This document shows positions 1-6,966 of a stretch of DNA of 8,612 nt, one piece after another. This DNA is from Chitinophagales bacterium (lineage in GTDB: Bacteria > Bacteroidota > Bacteroidia > Chitinophagales > UBA8649). The notes under the pieces were generated by a model. It searched no databases, had not been told where the DNA came from, and saw only the letters and a list, made by a program, of their open reading frames with translations. The stretch spans positions 1 to 8,612 of the forward strand of contig JADHRO010000080.1 of the NCBI GenBank assembly GCA_016777395.1, in the 5' to 3' direction. The translations under genes were made by a program, and so were the position numbers. Within the stretch, counting starts at the first letter, position 1. Every line of letters begins with the position of its first letter.

Positions 1-83
1 AACTTCTCCTCAAAATAACTTGGAGAAAACGAATGATTAAGTTCTTTTCCGATTAAGCCATATGTTTTGATATCAGATTCCAT
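1..83 (-). CDS. aroE: Shikimate dehydrogenase AroE, N-terminal fragment cut by the window edge
   Basis: Shikimate dehydrogenase reduces 3-dehydroshikimate to shikimate with NADPH in the cytoplasmic aromatic amino acid pathway. Only the first 27 codons are present. They include the string YGLIGKELNHSFSPSYF, which has the family's N-terminal beta strand (residues 8-12) followed by the shikimate-binding H-S-x-S-P motif (His17, Ser18, Ser20, Pro21). The ATG at 83-81 follows the DUF368 stop codon with no gap (TAAATG), so the gene is almost certainly co-transcribed and translationally coupled with it. The frame stays open to the left edge and the rest of the gene, including the NADPH-binding Rossmann domain, lies outside. 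Identification rests on a short but diagnostic stretch; the start choice fits the family, whose proteins begin only a few residues before this strand. Confidence 0.87.
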   Translation of the reverse strand, partial: MESDIKTYGLIGKELNHSFSPSYFEEK

Positions 84-1070
84 TTATGCTTTAGGCTGAC
101 TAAATCTTTCCATCGCCCATAACATTAGGAAGCCAATAGCCATCATAGTAATAGCGCCTATGAGATAATTATCTGTAGCTTCATAACCAACAATGTTTGC
201 TCCCTCACGTATAAATGCATCGTGATGGGCAGGTAACACACTCTTCTCGGTTAGAACAACTACTTTTTCATCAATTTTACCTAAATTTTTCACATAAATA
301 CTCTCGATATGTTTCCATGGCCAAACTTTATTAAGAGACCCTAGCAGAAAGCCAGTAAGTAAAGCTAAAGTTGGAAATTTATACTTTTTGAATGTCCAAG
401 ATAGTAGCCGAGAAAAGCTTAATAAACCAGTCAAGCATCCTAAGGCAAAGACAGCTACGACCAATAATGAATCGGTATTAAAATCGCTTAATAATGTTTT
501 CACATTATCAGTTACAATATATTGGTACATACCCAATAAAAGAAGTAAAAAACTACCGGACACTCCTGGCAGCATTAAAGCACAAATAGCAATAAACCCG
601 GAAAGAAAGACGAACCATAATTCTTGAGGACCCTCACTAGGCGCAGCAATGGTAATAAAGTAGGATACTGCAGCACTAATAATCAATAGTACGACCTCAA
701 TCACTCGCCATTTATTGATTTGTTTACCTACATATAATACTGAGGCTATAATTAGACCAAAGAAAAAAGACCAAACTAGAATAGGATAAGCACTTAACAG
801 CTTTGCAATGGTAAAAACCCCTGCAATCAATCCTAGCGCCATACCCCCCAAAAGAAAAAGAATGAAATTGCCATTAATTGAAGCCCAAAAATCTGTAAAG
901 CCTTTATCTTTTATTATTAAAAGTTTTGCAGGAGTAAGTTCTTTTATGGTGTGGAGTAGTTCTTCATATATTCCAGTAATAAAGGCAATAGTCCCACCCG
1001 AAACTCCCGGAACCACTTCAGCCATCCCCATAGCCATCCCCTTAAAAGCTAAAAACATATATTTTTTCAT
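84..1070 (-). CDS. DUF368 membrane protein, probable undecaprenyl-phosphate flippase (PopT-like)
   Basis: This 328-residue polytopic inner-membrane protein has about eight hydrophobic segments. The DUF368 signature occurs twice: PGVSGGT at residues 21-27, followed by IAFITGIYEEL, and PGVSGS at 168-173, followed by FLLLLLGMYQY. The protein is therefore an internal duplication of two re-entrant/TM halves, as expected for the family. Members of DUF368 (PopT) have been shown in other bacteria to return undecaprenyl phosphate, the lipid carrier for peptidoglycan and surface polysaccharides, across the cytoplasmic membrane; assigning that role here is by family. A hydrophilic segment (about 252-300) lies before the last helix. 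The gene sits 26 nt after the TPR gene and directly abuts aroE. A TAnnTTTG element 4 nt before the ATG may add a local promoter. Confidence 0.9.
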   Translation of the reverse strand: MKKYMFLAFKGMAMGMAEVVPGVSGGTIAFITGIYEELLHTIKELTPAKLLIIKDKGFTDFWASINGNFILFLLGGMALGLIAGVFTIAKLLSAYPILVWSFFFGLIIASVLYVGKQINKWRVIEVVLLIISAAVSYFITIAAPSEGPQELWFVFLSGFIAICALMLPGVSGSFLLLLLGMYQYIVTDNVKTLLSDFNTDSLLVVAVFALGCLTGLLSFSRLLSWTFKKYKFPTLALLTGFLLGSLNKVWPWKHIESIYVKNLGKIDEKVVVLTEKSVLPAHHDAFIREGANIVGYEATDNYLIGAITMMAIGFLMLWAMERFSQPKA

Positions 1071-1074
1071 GCTT

Positions 1075-1082
1075 CAAAGATA
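1075..1082 (-). promoter_or_regulatory. Bacteroidota -7 promoter element upstream of DUF368
   Basis: On the minus strand the sequence TATCTTTG matches the Bacteroidota -7 consensus TAnnTTTG exactly and ends 4 nt before the DUF368 ATG. No good TTG (-33) element is found 17-21 nt further upstream, so this may be a weak or chance match. If used, transcription would begin about at the start codon and DUF368-aroE could be expressed separately from the TPR gene. Confidence 0.4.
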
Positions 1083-1096
1083 ATTTAAAATGTAGT

Positions 1097-2503
1097 TTAA
1101 AGATAACTTTCGATCAATGCCATAACCGCATGATCATCTGCCATTTCTGGCAATAACTCAAAAATTTGAGTGTGGGCCTGTGCATTTTTCTCCAAGCCCA
1201 AGAGGAGGCAATCAAACATTTCGCTCTTCTTGCCTAGTTCATATAGAAAAGCAGTTTTAATATAAATTAAATCCGCATGATCATCAAAAATAGGAATGCA
1301 TGCATCAATCGTTTCAATAGCGTCGCCTACCCTACCTTGTTCGTATAATATACTAACAATATTTAGATAAATACGTTTATCACCTTCGTTGATATCAAGC
1401 ATCTTATGGTAACACTCCAAAGCCAAATCCTGCTTGTCATTTAAAAAGTATGCTGCAGCTAAACTATTGAGATATTCAAAGTTTCGATTATCCACCTTTA
1501 CGGCTCTTTCCAATGGAGAGATAGCATTCTTCGGTAAATTACTTTCCAGATAGTTCAAACCAAGTTTATGAAATGCCTTGGCATAATAAGGATCAATATT
1601 GATACTTTTTTTAAGATATTCTCTAGCCTTGACATATTTATTGTTTTTCTGATAAGCTTTAGCAATTTGATAAAAAATCTCTTTTTTAGCACTTCCTTTT
1701 TCTATAGCTTCTAAATAAAACTCGATTGCTTTATCGTATTTCTGTTGTTTGTATAAAACATCCCCAGCGTCTAAATATGCTAAGTCATAATTGCCATCTA
1801 TTGCTAATACAAACTCGAAGGCTTCCAGGGCTTTACTTGGCTGATTCAATCCATTGTAAGCATGCGCTAGATTATACCACGCAGTTGCATTATAAGGGTG
1901 CTTATCCACTAAATTTGAATGAAAGACTACGCTTTCTGTATACTTTTCAGTCAATTCCGTGCTAAACCACAAACGATTGAGGGCTTCTTCATTAAAAGGA
2001 TCCAAGGCTAAGCATTGTTGTAATTGATCTATCACTTCGTAATATTTCTCCCACTCCTCATAAACATCGGCTAGCTCAAGGTATAGGTCAATTTTGTCTT
2101 TCTCATCCGCTTGCTCCAATGCCTGATTTACCAATTTGACCGCCTTGGCGTATTCTCCCTTCAAGGTGTAGGCATCTGCCTTAAGCAGGAAAATACTGGT
2201 TTCTTTTGGGGAAAAAGTACCAGCCAAATCAAGGTTAGTTAAAGCCTCATCAAGCCGATTCATCTCTAAAAATATTTCTGCCTTTTTTTGATAAAAAGTG
2301 GCTGAAAATTGAAATAAATCTAAACCCAGATCCACAGCTTTTAGCGCATGCTTCGACTTATCATGTTCCAGATAATAGTCAATAATTAATTCCAATTCAG
2401 ATTCATCGAAATAACTACTTTCATTACTAATTACAGCATTTTCAAACCTACGGACTAATTCATTATTATTTTGAAGGTTGTCATCAAATTCTTTATCGTA
2501 CAT
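1097..2503 (-). CDS. Tetratricopeptide repeat (TPR) scaffold protein
   Basis: This 468-residue protein has no signal peptide or membrane segment, so it is predicted to be cytoplasmic. After an acidic N-terminal cap (residues 1-65, rich in Asp/Glu/Asn) it is built almost entirely of about eleven 34-residue TPR units. Clear ones lie near 70-102, 104-136, 139-171, 206-239, 240-273, 275-308, 309-342, 343-376 and 377-410. Several carry the canonical helix A-helix B pattern, for example AWYNLAHAYNGLN and KAREYLKKSINIDPYY. TPR arrays bind other proteins; the partner here is unknown. The N-terminal pattern FENAV...SYFDESELELIIDYYL resembles a TPR family I recall in many Bacteroidota genomes near DUF368 and aroE, which fits its place here. 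It is first in the leftward unit. The start is the first ATG of the open frame. No specific function can be claimed. Confidence 0.88.
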   Translation of the reverse strand: MYDKEFDDNLQNNNELVRRFENAVISNESSYFDESELELIIDYYLEHDKSKHALKAVDLGLDLFQFSATFYQKKAEIFLEMNRLDEALTNLDLAGTFSPKETSIFLLKADAYTLKGEYAKAVKLVNQALEQADEKDKIDLYLELADVYEEWEKYYEVIDQLQQCLALDPFNEEALNRLWFSTELTEKYTESVVFHSNLVDKHPYNATAWYNLAHAYNGLNQPSKALEAFEFVLAIDGNYDLAYLDAGDVLYKQQKYDKAIEFYLEAIEKGSAKKEIFYQIAKAYQKNNKYVKAREYLKKSINIDPYYAKAFHKLGLNYLESNLPKNAISPLERAVKVDNRNFEYLNSLAAAYFLNDKQDLALECYHKMLDINEGDKRIYLNIVSILYEQGRVGDAIETIDACIPIFDDHADLIYIKTAFLYELGKKSEMFDCLLLGLEKNAQAHTQIFELLPEMADDHAVMALIESYL

Positions 2504-2512
2504 TCAATCTAT

Positions 2513-2536
2513 TCTTTATATCCTTTAAGGTAAAGA
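2513..2536. repeat. Nested inverted repeat in the divergent intergenic region
   Basis: Arms TCTTTA (2513-2518) and TAAAGA (2531-2536) enclose a second small dyad, CCTT-T-AAGG (2522-2530). The repeat lies between the divergent start codons of the TPR gene and the barrel gene, just upstream of the latter's -33 element. It could be an operator, but the arms are short and AT-rich, so chance is a real alternative. Confidence 0.3.
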
Positions 2537-2539
2537 TTT

Positions 2540-2581
2540 TTTGACAAAAATCACTACACTTAATTTTACTTTTTATCTTTA
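2540..2581 (+). promoter_or_regulatory. Promoter region for the outer-membrane barrel gene
   Basis: A TTTG at 2540-2543 serves as a -33 element. Two -7 candidates follow: TAATTTTA at 2561-2568, spaced 17 nt from TTTG, and TATCTTTA at 2574-2581, a better match to TAnnTTTG but 30 nt away. The first predicts a leader of roughly 12 nt; the second predicts a transcript starting almost at the TTG start codon. No convincing promoter could be found for the opposite-facing TPR gene in the same 83 bp. Confidence 0.5.
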
Positions 2582-2586
2582 CTCTG

Positions 2587-3873
2587 TTGAAAAACTATAC
2601 TACATATACCTTAAAAACGCTTCTTCCTGCATTTCTGTTGTGTACAACTTTACAGCTTGGATTCTGTCAGTCAAACAGCGTTGACGGTAAATTAGTTTCA
2701 GACAGTACGACGATAAGTCTAAATTCCTATCAAACTGTCAATAGAAGCTTTGAAAAGATGAAGATCCCTTTATTAAAACAGGGAAATGAGAAAAGACTCT
2801 GGCTTCTTCCAGCTCTTGCATGGAATAACTATGATAAAACTCAACTTGGCTTAATCATTGGTCTAGAAAAAAAAAATAAATACGCCTTTCTTGCGATTCC
2901 TATGTACGGACTTGGAAGTAAAAACCTTTCGGGGTTAATCCATGGTAAATATCAATTTACTTCACCAAAAATAAAAGTTTGGGAGCTTAGCTTAAATGCA
3001 AAAAGATTTTCATATTTATTGTTTCCGGAGGATTTATCTTATAATCGTATACAAGGGAAAATTCGTTTTGTCCCAGAGCTATCTATTCAGGGTGAACTTG
3101 ATTTTACTATTACCAGCCATTATATTTGGCAAGAATATATCCTTAACGGTCGACAAACCCAAGCTTTTAACATCCATGAGCTCAGGGCTTCTTATGCAAT
3201 CGAGAAAGAAACCTATGGCTTTAAAACTACCTTAGCTGCTGAATTCAATAATACCTATGGCCAAATCAATTGGACGAATAATTTAAAATTTCATTACTTA
3301 CAACAGGCAGAAAATGGTTTGTACATCCGTTCATTTGTTGGTAGTTTTTTGTATAATATCCGAGCAAATTCATTGATTGATCCGCCATTACCCATTTTTC
3401 AATTGGGAGGAATGAGCAATTCAGGAATTTATTGGTTGCAAAAAGACTATACTTTTGATGATTTTTACTTGGATCGAAATGCACAGGACAATTTTCTTCA
3501 GCGTCAAGTAGCGAATTCAGCTGGAGGATTTAAATCGGTTATGAGTATCGGGAATTCCCAGCTTGTGATGGCTAGCCTAAATGTAAGAAGTGATCTGTTA
3601 ATACCTGCTCGCATCAAGCGATGGTTCAATCTTCAAGCCTTTGTAAACGCTGCAATATCCATTAATAAGGGGCTAAAAACTTCCCTGTTTGCTGAAGGGG
3701 GGATCTCCATGTTATTCCTAGATGAATGTATCGGATTTCATCTACCATTTGCCACCACATCCAATATTCAGCTTAATCAGCAAACAGCGTATGGCATAGA
3801 ACGAAGCGATTGGACTAAGCGAATTAGTTTTAGTATTGATTTTATAAAGTTGAAGAAGAAAATTTCAGAGTGA
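2587..3873 (+). CDS. Secreted outer-membrane beta-barrel protein, related to the C-terminal barrel of M1-type metallopeptidases
   Basis: This 428-residue protein starts at a TTG codon. There is an in-frame stop at 2542-2544 and no ATG before the signal peptide, so TTG is the best start. Residues 1-28 form a Sec signal peptide (charged start, hydrophobic core TLLPAFLLCTTLQLGF, cleavage probably before Gln28 or near it). Cys27 does not sit in a proper lipobox, since residue -1 is Phe. From about residue 68 the chain is made of alternating amphipathic strands typical of an outer-membrane barrel, ending in the strand KRISFSIDFIKL. Segments such as LPALAWNNYDKTQLGL (74-89), APMYG-like IPMYGLGSKNLSG (104-116), RQVANSAGGFKS (306-317) and the closing DW-KRISF pattern resemble, from memory, the C-terminal barrel of Bacteroidota gluzincin (M1) peptidases. 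No HExxH zinc motif is present, so it is not a peptidase. It is the only rightward gene here. Its function is unknown. Confidence 0.75.
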   Translation: MKNYTTYTLKTLLPAFLLCTTLQLGFCQSNSVDGKLVSDSTTISLNSYQTVNRSFEKMKIPLLKQGNEKRLWLLPALAWNNYDKTQLGLIIGLEKKNKYAFLAIPMYGLGSKNLSGLIHGKYQFTSPKIKVWELSLNAKRFSYLLFPEDLSYNRIQGKIRFVPELSIQGELDFTITSHYIWQEYILNGRQTQAFNIHELRASYAIEKETYGFKTTLAAEFNNTYGQINWTNNLKFHYLQQAENGLYIRSFVGSFLYNIRANSLIDPPLPIFQLGGMSNSGIYWLQKDYTFDDFYLDRNAQDNFLQRQVANSAGGFKSVMSIGNSQLVMASLNVRSDLLIPARIKRWFNLQAFVNAAISINKGLKTSLFAEGGISMLFLDECIGFHLPFATTSNIQLNQQTAYGIERSDWTKRISFSIDFIKLKKKISE

Positions 3874-3880
3874 TTCGATC

Positions 3881-3917
3881 ATAAAAAAAGGGTTCTCTTA
3901 GAGGACCCTTTTTTTAT
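3881..3917. terminator. Bidirectional rho-independent terminator
   Basis: Arms at 3881-3897 and 3901-3917 pair over 17 positions with one G-T wobble and a TTA loop (core GGGTTCTC / GAGGACCC). Runs of seven A and seven T flank the GC-rich core, so the hairpin is followed by a U-tract on either strand. It ends the barrel gene from the left and metK from the right. Confidence 0.93.
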
Positions 3918-3932
3918 GAAATATAACTTGCT

Positions 3933-5219
3933 TTATAGCTTGAAAGCTTGTTTTACATTATCGATAAAATCCAGCTTTTCCCAAGTAAACAATTCAACAT
4001 CCATATTTACTTTTTTACCATCTGGAGATTCAAAGGTTTTATTTACTACTTCATAATCTCTTCCCATATGGCCATATGCAGCAGTCTCGCTATACATTGG
4101 ATTTCTTAATTTAAGCCTCGTTTCAATGGCATAAGGTGTCATATCAAATATGGTTTCCACCTGTTTACCTATCTCTCCATCAGTCATATCTACTTTAGCC
4201 GTTCCGTATGTTTCTACATTAATTGATGTTGGCTTAGCCACTCCAATTGCATAGCTGACTTGAACTAGAACCTCATCGCATAATCCCGCAGCTACCAAAT
4301 TCTTTGCTATATGCCGTGTAGCATAGGCAGCACTTCTATCTACTTTACTCGGATCTTTACCACTAAAAGCTCCCCCACCATGAGCGCCTTTACCGCCATA
4401 GGTATCTACGATAATCTTTCTTCCTGTAAGCCCAGTATCCCCGTGAGGCCCACCGATTACGAATACTCCAGTTGGATTAATATGATAAGTAATATCATCA
4501 TTAAACAAATGCGCGTGCTTAGGGAACTTAGCTTTTACTCTTGGAATTAAAATACCAACTAAATCACTTTTTATTTTTGCAAGCATTTCGTTATTAGCTG
4601 TTTGGTTATCTTCAGTGCTGGAAGATTTTGGCTTTACAAAATCATCGTGTTGAGTTGAGATAACGATGGCATCAATTCGAACGGGTGTATTATCATCATT
4701 ATACTCTAATGTCACCTGACTCTTTGCATCTGGACGCAAATAAGTCACTTCACTATTCTCTCTTCTTATCGCCGCTAACTCTATCAGTATCTTATGCGAT
4801 AGATCCAATGCTAAAGGCATGTAGTTGTCTGTTTCATTTGTAGCATATCCAAACATCATTCCTTGATCACCTGCACCTTGTTCTTCAGGGTTTGCTCGAT
4901 CTACTCCTTGATTAATATCAGGACTTTGTTCGTGAATAGCACTTAAAACACCGCAGCTTTTAGACTCGAACATATACTCACTTTTAGTGTAGCCAATTTT
5001 CTCAATCACCTTTCTAGCAATATCTTGAACATCTAGGTAGGCAGTAGACTTAACCTCTCCTGCTAAAATAACTTGACCCGTTGTTACCAATGTTTCACAT
5101 GCAACTTTAGAACTTTTATCAAATGCTAAGAAATTGTCAATCAGCGCATCAGAAATTTGATCAGCGACCTTATCCGGATGTCCCTCTGAGACAGATTCTG
5201 ATGTAAACAAATATGACAT
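3933..5219 (-). CDS. metK: S-adenosylmethionine synthetase (methionine adenosyltransferase) MetK
   Basis: MetK joins methionine and ATP to make S-adenosylmethionine, releasing phosphate and pyrophosphate, in the cytoplasm as a tetramer (EC 2.5.1.6). All family signatures are present: GHPDKVADQISDA at residues 13-25 with catalytic His14, Asp16 and Lys17; the methionine/ATP loop around SPDINQGVD (99-107); GAGDQGMMFGYA (115-126); NPTGVFVIGGPHGDTGLTG (248-266); and the P-loop-like GGGAFSGKD (281-289). The protein is 428 residues, longer than the 384-residue E. coli enzyme. The extra length falls mainly in a Ser/Asn-rich insertion near 194-212 and in nearby loops, as in other Bacteroidota homologues. 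It follows the FAH-family gene by 53 nt with its own promoter. Its A-rich leader has no Shine-Dalgarno site. It ends at the bidirectional terminator. Confidence 0.98.
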   Translation of the reverse strand: MSYLFTSESVSEGHPDKVADQISDALIDNFLAFDKSSKVACETLVTTGQVILAGEVKSTAYLDVQDIARKVIEKIGYTKSEYMFESKSCGVLSAIHEQSPDINQGVDRANPEEQGAGDQGMMFGYATNETDNYMPLALDLSHKILIELAAIRRENSEVTYLRPDAKSQVTLEYNDDNTPVRIDAIVISTQHDDFVKPKSSSTEDNQTANNEMLAKIKSDLVGILIPRVKAKFPKHAHLFNDDITYHINPTGVFVIGGPHGDTGLTGRKIIVDTYGGKGAHGGGAFSGKDPSKVDRSAAYATRHIAKNLVAAGLCDEVLVQVSYAIGVAKPTSINVETYGTAKVDMTDGEIGKQVETIFDMTPYAIETRLKLRNPMYSETAAYGHMGRDYEVVNKTFESPDGKKVNMDVELFTWEKLDFIDNVKQAFKL

Positions 5220-5239
5220 AAATTTTATTTTTTTTATTA

Positions 5240-5263
5240 TTAAAATAGGATACTACAAATGTA
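5240..5263 (-). promoter_or_regulatory. metK promoter (-7 element) and A-rich leader
   Basis: On the minus strand TACATTTG (5263-5256) is an exact TAnnTTTG -7 element, 36 nt before the metK ATG. The -33 position holds only a weak ACTG about 20 nt further upstream, inside the 3' end of the FAH-family gene. A transcript would start near 5250 and have a roughly 30-nt leader composed almost wholly of A and T, typical of Bacteroidota initiation without Shine-Dalgarno pairing. There is no room for a SAM riboswitch. Confidence 0.6.
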
Positions 5264-5272
5264 TTACAATGT

Positions 5273-5878
5273 TTATTTAATTTCAGTTTTAAAGCATTTT
5301 TTTTCTTCAATAAATCCTTCAAATACATCACCAATATTCATTTTACCGACTCCAGCAGGCGTACCAGTAAAAATCAAATCACCAATTTGTAATTTGAAGA
5401 ATTGAGAGATGTATTCAATCAAAACATCTATTGAAAAAATCATGTCTTTACATTTCCCCAGCTGCACAAGCTCTCCATTCTTAACAATAGTAAAAGAATG
5501 CATATCCAAAGTATCTTTAATTGGAAAGAATTCGCCTACTACAGCACTTCCATCAAATCCTTTCGCGATCTCCCAAGGATGTCCCTTAGCTTTTAATTCG
5601 GCCTGCAAGTCCCTTGCGGTTAAATCCATTCCTACGGTTATTAAATCGTAATAATTTCGGGCAAATTTGGATTGAATATGCTTTCCATTTTTGCAAATTT
5701 TCACTACAATTTCGCCTTCATAATGCACATTATCTGAAAAATCAGGAAGATAAAAAGGCTTGTTCCCATTGAGAATTGCCGTAGGGGGTTTCATGAAAAC
5801 TATGGGTTTCGTAGGCACTTCATTTTTTAGTTCTTTCGCATGCGCTGCGTAATTTCTTCCAATACAAAATATCTTCAT
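5273..5878 (-). CDS. Fumarylacetoacetate hydrolase (FAH) family enzyme, FAHD1-like
   Basis: This 201-residue, single-domain FAH protein is close in size and pattern to FAHD1/YcgM, enzymes that decarboxylate oxaloacetate and cleave acylpyruvates using Mg2+ or Mn2+. The residues known for human FAHD1 recur at a constant offset of 17: catalytic His13 and Glu16 in GRNYAAHAKEL, metal ligands Glu54 and Glu56 in HYEGE, metal ligand Asp85 in GMDLTARD, and Lys106 in IAKGFD. The loop GTPAGVG lies at 172-178. Conservation of the full set argues for an active enzyme, but the exact substrate cannot be read from sequence. The start codon lies 2 nt past the lpxB stop (TAATTATG), so it is in the surE-lpxB operon. 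It is probably cytoplasmic, having no signal peptide or membrane helix. Confidence 0.92.
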   Translation of the reverse strand: MKIFCIGRNYAAHAKELKNEVPTKPIVFMKPPTAILNGNKPFYLPDFSDNVHYEGEIVVKICKNGKHIQSKFARNYYDLITVGMDLTARDLQAELKAKGHPWEIAKGFDGSAVVGEFFPIKDTLDMHSFTIVKNGELVQLGKCKDMIFSIDVLIEYISQFFKLQIGDLIFTGTPAGVGKMNIGDVFEGFIEEKKCFKTEIK

Positions 5879-5880
5879 AA

Positions 5881-6966
5881 TTAAGATTTTACAATAATTT
5901 CGGCAGCTCGATCTGACGCTCCTTTAGCCCCTAAATTTGCAATCAAAGTCTCAAAATTTGATTTCATTTCACAACTAGCCTCTTCACTTAGAATAATTTT
6001 CAACTCCTTTTCAAGTGTTTCTGCGTTTAAATCTTCTTGAATAAGTTCAGGAACAATCTTCCGTCCAGCAATCAAATTAACCAAAGCAATATAGGGTACT
6101 TTAATCAGGAGTTTGCCAATATGATAAGAGAAAAAATTACCCTTATACCCGACTATCATAGGGACTTTAAATAAAGCACATTCCAATGTTGCTGTTCCAC
6201 TTGCCACAAGTGCTGCTTGGCTTTGGCTTAATAAAGTATACGTTTCATTTTTTACCAATCGAACATTCATATCGCCAATAATCTCGTGATAAACTTTACT
6301 ATCAATATGTGGCAAGCCTGCAAGAACAAATTGATACGCCGGAAACTGCTGTACCACATTCAGAAAAATTGGTAGAATCTTTTTAATCTCTTGTACTCTA
6401 CTACCCGGCAATAAGGCTATAACCGGCAATTTCTCGACTCTTTCTGCTTTATATTCTTGCTTACTTAACTCATCCAATAATGGATGTCCTACGAATTCAA
6501 CAGGATACTTCCATTTAGCATAAAACTTCTTTTCAAATGGAAGTATAACCAACATTTTATCTATGTATTTCTTAATCTTCTTGACTCTATTCTCTTTCCA
6601 AGCCCATACTTGCGGAGAAATGTAATAAATGGTTTTATACCCTGCCAATTTTGCAAATTTTGCAATTCGCATATTGAAGCCTGGATAGTCAATAAAAATG
6701 ACCACATCTGGTTTATAGCTTACAATATCTTTTTTACATTTCTTAATAAACCCAAAGATTTGTGGCAGGTGCTGAAGGACTTCGACAAATCCCATAAAAG
6801 CAGTATTTTTATAGTGTTCGACTTGTTCACTATTGGGAATAGCCTTCATTTTATCACCTCCCCAAAATCTAAATACAGCGCTAACATCTCTTTTGGCAAT
6901 GGCCTGCATAAGATTGGCGCCGTGCAAGTCTCCGCTTGCCTCACCCGCTATGAGGTAGTATTTCAT
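5881..6966 (-). CDS. lpxB: Lipid-A-disaccharide synthase LpxB
   Basis: LpxB condenses UDP-2,3-diacylglucosamine with lipid X to form the lipid A disaccharide, at the inner face of the cytoplasmic membrane (GT19, EC 2.4.1.182). Its 361 residues show the family hallmarks in order: the nucleotide-fold start LIAGEASGDLHGA (5-17); FWGGDKM (34-40); GFVEVLQHLP (59-68); VIFIDYPGFN (89-98) holding the conserved catalytic-region Asp93; YYISPQVWAWKENR (114-127); PFEKKFY and VEFVGHPLLDEL (156-167); LPGSR (186-190) with the essential Arg190; ASGTATLECAL (255-265) for UDP binding; and PYIALVNLIAGRKIVPELIQ (291-310). The length is normal for Bacteroidota. Its ATG overlaps the stop of the preceding small gene by one base (TAATG), which implies translational coupling. 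It indicates an LPS-bearing outer membrane. Confidence 0.98.
   Translation of the reverse strand: MKYYLIAGEASGDLHGANLMQAIAKRDVSAVFRFWGGDKMKAIPNSEQVEHYKNTAFMGFVEVLQHLPQIFGFIKKCKKDIVSYKPDVVIFIDYPGFNMRIAKFAKLAGYKTIYYISPQVWAWKENRVKKIKKYIDKMLVILPFEKKFYAKWKYPVEFVGHPLLDELSKQEYKAERVEKLPVIALLPGSRVQEIKKILPIFLNVVQQFPAYQFVLAGLPHIDSKVYHEIIGDMNVRLVKNETYTLLSQSQAALVASGTATLECALFKVPMIVGYKGNFFSYHIGKLLIKVPYIALVNLIAGRKIVPELIQEDLNAETLEKELKIILSEEASCEMKSNFETLIANLGAKGASDRAAEIIVKS

Noticed and set aside
388..1083. Plus-strand open frames of 79 and 91 codons opposite DUF368
   Set aside because: They lie wholly antisense to a well-supported membrane-protein gene, have no homology that I recognise and no promoter; they are reading-frame shadows.
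2587..2670. Barrel protein as a lipoprotein (Cys27 near the signal peptide end)
   Set aside because: The residues before the cysteine are Leu-Gly-Phe; a lipobox needs a small residue (Gly, Ala or Ser) directly before Cys, so signal peptidase I cleavage is more likely.
5220..5272. Possible SAM riboswitch before metK
   Set aside because: The gap is only 53 nt, almost wholly A/T, with no stem pairs or conserved SAM-aptamer core, and the predicted leader is about 30 nt.
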